Below, one piece after another: positions 1 to 7,346 of a DNA stretch of 38,947 bases. Origin of the DNA: Comamonadaceae bacterium (GTDB taxonomy: Bacteria; Pseudomonadota; Gammaproteobacteria; Burkholderiales; Burkholderiaceae_C); assembly GCA_947447985.1 (NCBI GenBank), contig CANFLX010000023.1, positions 1 through 38,947 on the forward strand, written 5' to 3'. Under the pieces are notes generated by a model, which saw only the letters and a program-made list of their open reading frames with translations, had not been told where the DNA came from and made no database searches. Positions within the stretch are counted from its first letter, which is position 1. Each line of letters starts with the position of its first letter. The translations under genes and the position numbers were made by a program.

Positions 1-23
1 CAGGCTTTCCTGAACCCAATTCA

Positions 24-98
24 GGGCGGTTAGCTCAGGGGTAGAGCACTGCATTCACACTGCAGGGGTCACAAGTTCGAAACTTGTACTGCCCACCA
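24..98 (+). tRNA. tRNA-Val (anticodon CAC)
   Basis: The cloverleaf folds by eye. The acceptor stem GGGCGGT pairs with ACTGCCC with one G-T pair. The D stem is GCTC/GAGC, the anticodon stem CTGCA/TGCAG encloses loop TTCACAC (anticodon CAC), and the T arm is ACAAG-TTCGAAA-CTTGT. The CCA end is encoded at 96-98. The gene is complete and is followed by its own hairpin terminator. Its 3' half (from 51) is duplicated at 12468, so it is the integration target of the element to its right, and integration has restored a whole tRNA. Confidence 0.95.
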
Positions 99-151
99 TT
101 TATTGGTTATAAATCAAGCACTTAGCGGAGACGCTAGGTGCTTTTTTTTGG
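51..151 (+). repeat. attL: left copy of the 101-bp direct repeat
   Basis: Identical to 12468-12568 except at 129 (A here, C at 12546, in the terminator loop). It covers the anticodon arm to CCA of tRNA-Val and its terminator. Tyrosine recombinases usually cross over within the tRNA, which would make the A at 129 element-derived and the C at 12546 the original chromosomal base. That last point is inference. Confidence 0.93.
116..149 (+). terminator. Rho-independent terminator of tRNA-Val
   Basis: A 12-bp stem AAGCACTTAGCG / CGCTAGGTGCTT (one G-T pair) with a GAGA loop is followed by eight T. It lies 18 bases after the tRNA and inside the duplicated att segment, so the element carries and re-supplies the terminator. 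Confidence 0.9.
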
Positions 152-155
152 TCGG

Positions 156-176
156 TGTCCTAAAGATGTCCTAAAG
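156..176 (+). promoter_or_regulatory. Putative integrase arm sites, left end (2 copies)
   Basis: TGTCCTAAAG occurs at 156-165 and 167-176, start to start 11 bp (about one helical turn), immediately inside attL. The same core recurs at the right end between integrase and attR. Placement at both ends fits arm-type binding sites of a tyrosine integrase. Confidence 0.6.
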
Positions 177-634
177 TGCATCAGGCTTGAGTGCTGTATG
201 CAAGCGCCGATGTCAAGGAATCCCGACGTCTACCTGCTGCAAACAGTGCTACCCGCTTAACTGTTGTCTTAACAGTCTTCGACTTTATTCCCACCTATTT
301 TTCTCGAGGTCGCAATACCACCGCCGCTCAGAGTTCTCTGCGTGACCGATTGGTGGTGCACTGCTCTGCTTTGCGTGGTTGCAGCGCCACCGCTTCGCTT
401 TGTTGTGGATGTTTGCGGCGCGATTGTGAGGCAGAAGCGAAAGTCACAGAGTCTGAGCCTCAAGGATCAGCCTATTTTGAATATAGACGCCATTGCTGAC
501 CCACTGGGGTGGCATCCCGCGAATCTAAATTGGGACTCCTCCACCGGGAGTGGCACTGAGCGCGCGAGCTAGGCACCTTAAAAAATGCTGCCCCAATTTA
601 TTGATGTCGACAACATCGAATACATATCTATACA
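177..634. other. Stretch with no recognisable gene
   Basis: About 460 bases between attL and the first supported gene. Short open frames exist on both strands, but none shows a ribosome site, family motif or convincing composition. A small ACTCC/GGAGT hairpin lies at 535-551. The stretch could be a remnant of lost cargo. Confidence 0.5.
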
Positions 635-1066
635 TTAAAAATTACATATAAGATAAATGTCATTAATAACGGATTTAAAATATTTACCGAAATTGCCCTT
701 GGTGGCATCAACATCCGACTCGGGTTCGAATTGTAGTCGGGTTGTTAAATCTTTTGGTAAAAAAATATTTAGTTTTTCTAAGCCATCCACTGATAATCTA
801 TATTTTTTATATTGAGTTATTGATCTATTTCCCAATTTGAATTTAAACCCGTCCCAGTAAACCTGACATACATCATTCTTATTTTTGTTTTTGTCGATGT
901 CGAATTTTTGCTGACAGGAGTTTGCAACGATTCTCGCGGCTACATCACTTGTTACGCCCTTCATGTTCTCTAAGATGCATTCATCGTAGTTTTTGGGGTC
1001 AAAAAAAGCTGCAGCGGAAAAACCAGGACTGCATGATAATAATATTATAAACACCAACTTTTTCAT
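635..1066 (-). CDS. Exported protein of the YDECILENMK type, copy 1
   Basis: 143 residues. A Sec signal peptide (MKKLVFIILLSCSPGFSAAA) is followed by a short mature protein. The motif YDECILENMKG, then D-x-AA-x-x-I and NSC-QK, and later the pair VYWDGFKF, mark it as a paralogue of the gene just upstream (1107-1550). Mature cysteines near residues 30, 50, 67 and 141 suggest disulfides in the periplasm. I know this DECILENMK-type N-terminus from uncharacterised proteobacterial proteins but no function for it. Both copies share strand and lie 41 bases apart, so they probably form one transcript. The region is A+T-rich compared with the chromosome, in keeping with acquired cargo. Confidence 0.75.
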   Translation of the reverse strand: MKKLVFIILLSCSPGFSAAAFFDPKNYDECILENMKGVTSDVAARIVANSCQQKFDIDKNKNKNDVCQVYWDGFKFKLGNRSITQYKKYRLSVDGLEKLNIFLPKDLTTRLQFEPESDVDATKGNFGKYFKSVINDIYLICNF

Positions 1067-1106
1067 AAAGAAATTTTTCTAAAAAAATTTATATGTAAAT
1101 CAAAAA

Positions 1107-1550
1107 TTAATTGCTACTAAAACTGCATAATAATGCAATTTGTTGCCAATTTTCTTTATAAAACTTACCCATTAGGCCTTGAGATGAATCTGGTTGACTT
1201 TTAAACTGGAGTTTTTCAGCCATCATCTTTGGGATGGTCATCTCAAGAAAGACGACGCCATACTCATTATCAAATTCAAAAGTCTTGTATGCATTAGTCC
1301 GATTGGATCCTTTTATGAACTTGAATCCGTCCCAAAATATCTTGCATGGTGCTCCTGTGACCTGATCTCCTTTGTTTGCATGCTTCTGTCGACATGAATT
1401 TTCTATTAGCTTTGCAGCTGTGTCAGTATTAGAATTTTTCATATTTTCTAATATGCATTCGTCATAACTATCGGCGCCAAATAATCCCGCATTAGATGCG
1501 GAGCTAAATATCATTAGACCGATTGCAAGGAGATGATTTTTGATTAACAT
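1107..1550 (-). CDS. Exported protein of the YDECILENMK type, copy 2
   Basis: 147 residues from the ATG at 1550. An upstream TTG at 1583 would add 11 residues but would push the signal peptide inward. The signal peptide (LLAIGLMIFSSASNA) precedes YDECILENMKN, D-x-AAKLIENSC and FWDGFKF, matching copy 1 in order and spacing. The two proteins diverge elsewhere, so the duplication is old. Predicted periplasmic, with paired cysteines. Function unknown. As tandem cargo at the element's left end they might act together, for example as a sensor or inhibitor pair, but nothing in the sequence shows this. Confidence 0.75.
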   Translation of the reverse strand: MLIKNHLLAIGLMIFSSASNAGLFGADSYDECILENMKNSNTDTAAKLIENSCRQKHANKGDQVTGAPCKIFWDGFKFIKGSNRTNAYKTFEFDNEYGVVFLEMTIPKMMAEKLQFKSQPDSSQGLMGKFYKENWQQIALLCSFSSN

Positions 1551-1789
1551 AGCTAGGGGACTTTTATTTTCTGATTGTTGCAAGTTTAATAAATATAGTT
1601 AACGAAATACCACTTGGTATCGATGGGGAGCGCCCAACGCCATTGTCAATTCTTTCCAAATCGTTGTTGCTGAGCAGTACGCTCACTGAAGTCTGGTTCT
1701 TAGACATCCTCTGACATCTTCCCATCGGTTGGGTCTTGAAAAATTCCACCCGATCCTATCCCGATAAACTTGCAATGCAATTGTCGTAT

Positions 1790-1809
1790 TGTGACGGTAA
1801 TTTGTTACA
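1790..1809. promoter_or_regulatory. Dyad upstream of the MerR-type gene, possible operator
   Basis: TGTGAC - 8 bases - GTTACA forms an imperfect inverted repeat about 40 bases before the MerR start. MerR proteins commonly bind dyads inside their own promoter. No clean -35/-10 pair could be settled, so this is a suggestion. Confidence 0.35.
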
Positions 1810-1850
1810 GTTGTTGTGATATATTCATTGCATGGCCGCTTCCGCAACAA

Positions 1851-2270
1851 ATGACTGACAAGACCTTCACGCTCGACGAGCTTTGCACCCTGACCGACTT
1901 ACCAAAGAGGACGGTTCGGTATTACATGCAGTTGGGGTTGGTTGATCGCCCCATTGGAGAAACGCGCGCTGCACATTACACCGGTCGCCACTTGGAGCAG
2001 CTTCTGCGAATCAAGCAGCTTTCAGACGCAGGGGTGTCACTGGATCGCATCCGGGAAGTCTTGTCTGGTGCGCAGGCACCGGTACCCATGCGCCAAAAAC
2101 GGGCGGGCTCTTTGGAAGTCCGTAGCCACCTTTTTGTGGCCAATGGCATAGAGATACAGATCGCGCCTGAGGAAGCTGGGATGACGCCCGAGCAGGTGCG
2201 GGCTTTTGTGCGCGAAGTCATGCTAGTTGCAGAGCGGGTCTTGTCCAAGCCTGATGGTGGTCCTTCCTAG
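1851..2270 (+). CDS. MerR-type transcriptional regulator
   Basis: 139 residues from ATG 1851. Residues 4-70 form a MerR winged helix: FTLDELCTLTDLPKRTVRYY is the helix-turn-helix, and YTGRHLEQLLRIKQLSDAG followed by SLDRIREVL fits the wing and third helix. The C-terminal half (about 75-139) lacks the long coiled dimer helix and metal cysteines of classical MerR and holds a short domain of unknown ligand. The next gene, for the VIT-vWA protein, starts 88 bases downstream on the same strand, so the pair is likely co-transcribed and this protein probably controls it. The ribosome site is weak. No metal- or drug-resistance gene is nearby. Confidence 0.85.
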   Translation: MTDKTFTLDELCTLTDLPKRTVRYYMQLGLVDRPIGETRAAHYTGRHLEQLLRIKQLSDAGVSLDRIREVLSGAQAPVPMRQKRAGSLEVRSHLFVANGIEIQIAPEEAGMTPEQVRAFVREVMLVAERVLSKPDGGPS

Positions 2271-2358
2271 CAAGTTCGATTGTTTTATTTGCATCAACCC
2301 AACAAACACACCAAGCCACGCGCCGCACACACAGCGTTTAACTTATGAAGGCCCACTT

Positions 2359-4749
2359 ATGAGTCAAGAAACCAAATTCACAAGCAAAGGCGGCGAGCAG
2401 GTTGCCCTGAAGCGTATTCACATCGATGGCCGGATCGACGGGCTGCTTTGGAGCATGACCAGTGCGCAGCACTACCGCAACGAGACGGGCAAGAATATTG
2501 AAACGGTTTATACATTCCCGTTGGCTCAGGGGGCAACGCTGATGGGTATCACGGTGCAGATCGGCGATAAGCGCCTTAAAGGCACAGTGGTCGAAAAGAA
2601 ACAGGCGACCGAGCGGTACGAAAAGGCCATTGACGACGGCGACATGCCCGTCATGGTCGAGCGGTCGTCCAATGGCCTATACACGGCCAACCTTGGAAAC
2701 TTCAAGGCTGGCGAGTCAGTAATCATAGAGATTGAGTCTGCACAGTTGCTGCGCTTTGAGCAAGGCCAAATGCGACTACAGATTCCAACCGTCATAGGTG
2801 AACGCTACGGGGACGCGCACGCAACTGGCGGCTTGGCGCCGCATGAAACTGCGACGGTCAATGCCTTGGCGGAGTACCCACTGACGCTAAAAATCGACAT
2901 CACGGGGGCGGCGGCAACCGCAAAGATAACTTGCCCGAGTCATGCGATCAGTACCGTTGCCAGCGAGCACGGGGGGTCCGTGGTGTTGGAACGCAACAGC
3001 TTTTTAGACCGGGATTTCATCCTGAACTTTGAAGGACTAGAGGGGCAGTCTTTCGCGGTGGTGTCCTCCAATGAGGACGAGTCTTGGGTCGTGGCGAGCT
3101 TTTGCCCACGCCTTGAAGCTGAAACCGCACCGCGGGACGAGCCACTACACCTAAAGATTCTGATTGACTGCTCTGGCTCTATGGAGGGGGACAGCATTGC
3201 GCAGGCCCGCAATGCGCTTTCGTCTGTGGCGAAACTGCTCACCCCAGCAGATTACGTATCGTTCAGCAGATTTGGTAGCGAAGTACAAAACGTGATTCCA
3301 AAAATGACGGCGTGCACCGGTTCGTTTGTTCACGGTACGCTCGCAAGGGCCATTCATACAACAGAGGCAAATCTGGGGGGGACAGAAATTCCGCACGCAT
3401 TGGCTTCGGTTACAGAAATATCAGGCCCTGCCCGAAGAAAGCGTGGCACTGCAATTTTGCTGATCACTGACGGGGCGACATGGGATATTGATTCCAGCGT
3501 CGCTAGGACGCAGCGGTCTAGGCACCGCATATTCACTATTGGTGTGGGCAGTTCCCCGGCTGGCAGCTTGTTGCGGGTCTTGGCAGACAAAACTGGCGGT
3601 GCTTGTGAGTTCGTTTCCCCCAACGAAGATATGGAGGCGGCGATCCTGCGTACCTTTAGGCGGATGCGTAGCGTTGAAGCTAACGAGTTAAAGGTGAGCT
3701 GGGGAGGGGAGCCCGAGTGGCAGTCGGCAATGCCTGTGCGGATTTATGAAAATGAGACCCTGCACCTGTTTGCCAGGTTAAAGAGGCGTCCCACCGCTGC
3801 GCCTGAGTTGATTTGGCAGGTTGAAGGCAAGCCGTTTCATTGCAGTGCGACGCAGATCACGGAGCGTAGCGATCAAACGTTAGTAAGGATCGGTGGGGCC
3901 TGCGAAATGGATGCTGCACCGTTCACCGACGAGTCACTGGTACTGGCCCTCAAATACCAGTTGGTCAGCGATTACAGCAATCTCTTTCTTGTGCACGTTC
4001 GTGCAGAGGACGAAAAAGCGTCAAACCTCCCGGCACTCCAAAGAATTGAGCAGATGCAGGCCGCTGGGCATAGTGGGTTCGGTACTGTTGCAAACTCAAT
4101 TGGCTGCTCGATGCAGGACCGGTATAGGGGTGGAAACAACTTGGCGTTTGCTGCGCCTCCACCTGCGTCTGCACCTGCGCTTTGGCGCGGAACTCGAACT
4201 GCGGCAGCGCAAAAGCAGGACTCCGTCAAGAGCGGAGGCATGGACGATTACGAAGTTCCGGCCTTCCTGCGCAAGATGGAGGAGCCAGAAAAAAAGCCAA
4301 CGCTTTTCAAACGCATGCAAGAACGCTATTTGCCATCAGGGCAGCAAAAGCAGAGCCCAACGGCTGCGGCACCTGCAACTCAGCCTGACTCGCCCCAGCC
4401 GAAGCGATCAGTTAAAGACCCCTTGCCACTGCTCCTTCCGCCGCGTGGCAGTGATATTCTGCGCAGATTCAACGCCTTAGCTTGGAAAGAGACGGATTTC
4501 CAAGTTGTAGTTGACGGACTGTCAAACTTGGTAGCTGGTAGTGACACAGAAAAACGCATCGCTGAAATCGTGGCGGCAGGATATATCCGTGAGCAGGTGT
4601 GGGCGGTGTATCTTGATTGGTTGATTGAAAAAGCCAACGGCATGTTTGCACTGGACCGCCATGCTGTTAGGTTACTGAGGCGGCAAATTGGGGATTTGGA
4701 TGTCAAAATGAAAGTGGAAATATTGGTATTATTAATGCTGAATTTATAA
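2359..4749 (+). CDS. VIT and von Willebrand A domain protein
   Basis: 796 residues from ATG 2359, with GAAGG upstream; an in-frame extension to 2227 would overlap the MerR gene and is unlikely. Residues about 8-135 form a VIT domain (vault/inter-alpha-trypsin type; YTFPLAQGATLMGITVQIGD is typical). A vWA domain follows at about 262-430 with an intact MIDAS metal site: D270-C-S-G-S274, the T of GGTEIPHAL, and D in LLITDGATWD. After a beta-rich part come Pro/Ala-rich linkers (about 590-690) and a helical C-terminal domain. There is no signal peptide or membrane segment, so it is probably cytoplasmic, unlike sortase-target VIT proteins. Such proteins bind partners through a metal-dependent surface. 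The partner here is unknown, and no MoxR ATPase lies beside it. Confidence 0.88.
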   Translation: MSQETKFTSKGGEQVALKRIHIDGRIDGLLWSMTSAQHYRNETGKNIETVYTFPLAQGATLMGITVQIGDKRLKGTVVEKKQATERYEKAIDDGDMPVMVERSSNGLYTANLGNFKAGESVIIEIESAQLLRFEQGQMRLQIPTVIGERYGDAHATGGLAPHETATVNALAEYPLTLKIDITGAAATAKITCPSHAISTVASEHGGSVVLERNSFLDRDFILNFEGLEGQSFAVVSSNEDESWVVASFCPRLEAETAPRDEPLHLKILIDCSGSMEGDSIAQARNALSSVAKLLTPADYVSFSRFGSEVQNVIPKMTACTGSFVHGTLARAIHTTEANLGGTEIPHALASVTEISGPARRKRGTAILLITDGATWDIDSSVARTQRSRHRIFTIGVGSSPAGSLLRVLADKTGGACEFVSPNEDMEAAILRTFRRMRSVEANELKVSWGGEPEWQSAMPVRIYENETLHLFARLKRRPTAAPELIWQVEGKPFHCSATQITERSDQTLVRIGGACEMDAAPFTDESLVLALKYQLVSDYSNLFLVHVRAEDEKASNLPALQRIEQMQAAGHSGFGTVANSIGCSMQDRYRGGNNLAFAAPPPASAPALWRGTRTAAAQKQDSVKSGGMDDYEVPAFLRKMEEPEKKPTLFKRMQERYLPSGQQKQSPTAAAPATQPDSPQPKRSVKDPLPLLLPPRGSDILRRFNALAWKETDFQVVVDGLSNLVAGSDTEKRIAEIVAAGYIREQVWAVYLDWLIEKANGMFALDRHAVRLLRRQIGDLDVKMKVEILVLLMLNL

Positions 4750-4858
4750 AGTTTTCGAATGTTATCGATATCGCGCAAGTAAGCAGGCGACATCATTAAA
4801 ACGGGTGTTCTGTGATTTTGTTTTTTTCACAATCCGCGGCGAGTTTTAGGGGAATTGC

Positions 4859-5227
4859 ATGACAATTGCAGATCGGGTTTATTTTGGCGTTCGTGGTTTG
4901 TTTGATAGAGACTTTAATGGAAATATTTTGAATGAGTCAAATAGAAAAAAAATTAGAATAAAAATAGAAAAATATATAGAAACGTACGGCGGGAAAATAT
5001 CTTACGCAGAAGAAGATCCATGGAGTAGTACCTATGACTTATTCGGGGTGGTGCAATATACGTTTTTTGATCAGTCTACTTTGCATGTTGAAGATATTAG
5101 TTGTTATCATGCATATTCACCAAGAGGTAACGCTGCTGCAGTCGCATCTAAATTCGGAAAACTGGAGATCGCTATGCTGCGTTTGAAGTATATTAACCTC
5201 CCCGGTGAAGATACAAATATTTATTAA
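4859..5227 (+). CDS. Hypothetical protein, low GC
   Basis: 122 residues with a good ribosome site (AGGGGA, 6 bases before ATG). No signal peptide and no membrane segment. The first half is rich in Lys/Ile/Asn (NRKKIRIKIEKYIE). The second half contains FFDQSTLHVEDIS and a small Gly/Ala stretch, giving the look of a compact alpha/beta protein. I do not recognise the family. A+T-rich codon use differs from the VIT-vWA gene 109 bases upstream, so it was probably acquired separately. It could be an immunity or effector-like orphan, but nothing shows that. Confidence 0.6.
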   Translation: MTIADRVYFGVRGLFDRDFNGNILNESNRKKIRIKIEKYIETYGGKISYAEEDPWSSTYDLFGVVQYTFFDQSTLHVEDISCYHAYSPRGNAAAVASKFGKLEIAMLRLKYINLPGEDTNIY

Positions 5228-5333
5228 GCATTCGTAATTGTGGTAAATATTGTGACACAGATTGATAATTCGATTTTAGCCATCTTGTCGAATTTAATGG
5301 CATTCGAAGACAGCAGTGTATTTGGCAACCAAT

Positions 5334-5540
5334 ATGATTAAGAATTTTTCGATAGAGGGTTTTGTCATTTTTATTAGCGCACAGCTTTTTGGGTGTGACT
5401 CAGGTATAAACGCGCAAATTGAGAGGTGTGTGTAAGCAATTCTTGTACGTGAAGAGCCTTGCAGGGATAGCAAACATAAAGTTGAAGTTTAGATAAAGGC
5501 TCGCATGGCGTGTATGAGGGCCGCCTCCGGGAAGGATTGA
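5334..5540 (+). pseudogene. Small lipoprotein gene broken by two in-frame stops
   Basis: The frame opens with ATG 5334 and a short lipoprotein signal (FVIFISAQLFGC, Cys at the lipobox). It meets TAA at 5433-5435, continues open to TAG at 5490-5492, and ends at TGA 5538-5540. The three pieces read together like one small exported protein: CDSGINAQIERCV, then AILVREEPCRDSKHKVEV, then ARMACMRAASGKD. The final CxRAASGK-type tail is typical of small proteobacterial lipoproteins I have seen as hypothetical. Decay by point mutation is the simplest reading. A 33-residue lipopeptide from the first piece is also possible. Confidence 0.5.
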
Positions 5541-5642
5541 TTAAAAATTTCAATATTCTTGTAAATAATATCGAAGAACTTGGCATTTAGGGCTTTCCTT
5601 CCAATAATCAATTAATCTCGGCTCGATTTATAGAAAATTTTG

Positions 5643-6098
5643 ATGCAATTATTTATGCTTAAATCTAATAAATATTTTTTATTTCTCCAAGTCCTTCTCA
5701 TTTGTTTGCCTTCTTTTGCGGCAACTGAAGGGATGCTTTTTTATTGCAAAAATGGTGCGGAATCGGATTCAAAATATGCCTATGAGCTCGACAATAGAAT
5801 ATTGGAATCAAAATTAAAATTCAGCACAATGAGTCGTAAGCAGTGGACCGCTTTCATAAATATTTTAAACGCTGAACTTGACGAACAAAAGGATATCTTG
5901 TTTCAAGCATTTAAAAATATTACTGACAATGAGAATGACAAGAGTAAGTTAATTGACTTCGAGAGCCGAAGAATAATATATGAATCAACGTTAACTATTT
6001 CGCATACTGTTGTAGTTGAGAATTTTAAAAATGACAGCTTGGGTAAGTCAAGAGATTTTTATAATCGAATTATTTATATGCGTTGTACAAAAAATTAA
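5643..6098 (+). CDS. Exported hypothetical protein, low GC
   Basis: 151 residues from ATG 5643; ATG 5655 is also possible and no strong ribosome site is seen. The signal peptide YFLFLQVLLICLPSFAA is followed by TEGMLFYCKNGAES, a helical, charged middle (residues about 60-110) and a C-terminal IYMRCTKN. Two mature cysteines near the ends could form a disulfide. Family not recognised. Strongly A+T-rich, like 4859-5227. Likely periplasmic. Confidence 0.6.
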   Translation: MQLFMLKSNKYFLFLQVLLICLPSFAATEGMLFYCKNGAESDSKYAYELDNRILESKLKFSTMSRKQWTAFINILNAELDEQKDILFQAFKNITDNENDKSKLIDFESRRIIYESTLTISHTVVVENFKNDSLGKSRDFYNRIIYMRCTKN

Positions 6099-6242
6099 AT
6101 TTCGATTGTTATCTATTTATTTCTACCCAGCCGACTTTGGATGTATTGCCGAGCAGCGAGAACTGAACGTTGCGTCTGTTATCAGAGAAGCGCTTATTGT
6201 CGGTACCTGATTGGAACAGTCGAAAGAAGGTCAACTTGCTCG

Positions 6243-6420
6243 TCAACAGCCCATTTCTGACTTGCGGATACTGGGGGCCTCAACAGCTGCGTCAGAGCCG
6301 GAAAGATCGCGATATAGCTCGGCGACCTCCAGCCATTCAATTTTGAAAGGCTTTTCCGCACCGTCTACTATGGGGTTTAGCAGCCGCTTCACGTTGTCAA
6401 GCTGCTCTGCTGTCGCGTGA
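6243..6420 (-). pseudogene. 5'-truncated minus-strand gene remnant
   Basis: The minus frame ending at TGA 6243-6245 reads convincingly as protein: HATAEQLDNVKRLLNP, then EKPFKIEWLEVAELYRDL, ending SIRKSEMGC. It has amphipathic helices and good codon use. It has no ATG: going upstream it runs into antisense of the HTH remnant at 6421-6642 and then a stop. The first possible start is an internal GTG. I read it as the C-terminal part of a gene whose start was lost at a junction near 6420. Family unknown. Confidence 0.4.
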
Positions 6421-6642
6421 TATGGCGACCCAACGCTTGTTGCGCTGGTTAGTGCAATTCGCAGGGAGCGGTTGGGCCTCGGTATCTCGCAGGAGGCCCT
6501 AGCGGTAGATGCAAATCTAGACCGTTCCTACATGGGAGGAATTGAGCGCGGTGAGCACAACTTGACCATCATGAACTTGGTAAAAATATCGCAGGCATTG
6601 AGGGTTAAAGCCTCGTATTTGCTGCAAGAATCTTCGAATTAG
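6421..6642 (+). pseudogene. XRE-family helix-turn-helix regulator, start missing or frameshifted
   Basis: The frame reads PTLVALVSAIRRERLGLGIS, then QEALAVDANLDRSYMGGIER, then GEHNLTIMNLVKISQALRVK, ending in YLLQESSN. This is a complete XRE/Cro-type HTH domain. The frame is preceded by TGA at 6418-6420 and has no ATG or GTG; the first usable start is TTG 6472, inside helix 1. An ATG at 6422 (ATGGCGACC) is one frame off and would fit a normal N-terminus if one base were restored. So either a one-base deletion or a recombination breakpoint has disabled the start. Confidence 0.6.
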
Positions 6643-6713
6643 GTGGTGCAGTCTTGTCGACGGTATGTCTGCACATCGAAGCAAGGAATTTCATTATTTG
6701 AAATAATGCGTGC

Positions 6714-7154
6714 ATGTCTTTATCCACGCAACCTGAAACTTATTTGCGAACTGCCGGTGGCGAAATCGAGTGCTTGCGATGCACTGCGAAGGCGAAAAGC
6801 ACAGGCCAACAATGTGGGCGACCGGCACTAAAGGCCAGCTCAACGGCCAAGTGCGGTTTGCATGGCGGTGGGTTGCGCTCGGGGGTTCAGACTGCCGAGG
6901 GCAGACGCCGAATCGTAAAGGCCAACACTAAGCATGGCCAAGCCACTCATGCGGTAAGGCTGGCGGTGTCCAATAAGTCTTGCGAGTTGGCCCAGCTGGC
7001 GGTCGCAATGCGTGTGCTGGAAATGACGGATGCTGCGCCCGGTGCTGGGCGCAAACCAAGCGGGTACTACCCGATCACCACGCGTGATGCGGCAGTGTCG
7101 TTCCTTGTCGGGCTTGGGTTTCAGCCTGTTACAGGCGCTGGCGATCTGGGCTGA
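6714..7154 (+). CDS. HGGxSTG-type domain protein
   Basis: 146 residues from ATG 6714. The core resembles the phage and satellite family with a C-x-A-K...GxxC...KCxxHGGxSTG pattern: here ECLRCTAKAKSTGQQC, then AKCGLHGGGLRSG, then QTAEGRRRIVKANTKHG. The cysteine and histidine set suggests a small zinc-binding unit. The C-terminal 60 residues are helical. Members occur in prophages and integrative elements; their function is not established as far as I know. Plus strand, facing the primase operon tail to tail. The HTH remnant lies just upstream. Confidence 0.65.
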   Translation: MSLSTQPETYLRTAGGEIECLRCTAKAKSTGQQCGRPALKASSTAKCGLHGGGLRSGVQTAEGRRRIVKANTKHGQATHAVRLAVSNKSCELAQLAVAMRVLEMTDAAPGAGRKPSGYYPITTRDAAVSFLVGLGFQPVTGAGDLG

Positions 7155-7346
7155 ACTATTTTTCGCGCAACCCCATAGACCGAGCCGACTTTCCAATAGG
7201 TCACTTCCACGCCAGAGAACTTACCGAGTCGGACGGTTCGGACGGTATAGGCCAGTTTCCACAAACATCCTCACACATCCCACGCGAGGCAATACTTTAG
7301 AAACGGGACTATCTGTCCGAACCATCCAGCGCAGACCGAACGCTAC
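7155..7346. other. Intergenic region with a long-range inverted repeat
   Basis: About 190 bases between two converging genes. GGTTCGGAC at 7235-7243 recurs inverted (GTCCGAACC) at 7315-7323, and CGGACGGTTCGGACGG contains a short tandem repeat. This could be part of a replication origin for the neighbouring primase-helicase or simply a structured 3' end. Confidence 0.35.

Noticed and set aside
191..572. Two overlapping plus-strand open frames next to attL
   Set aside because: No ribosome site, family motif or coherent composition; Cys/Arg-rich translation typical of random frames.
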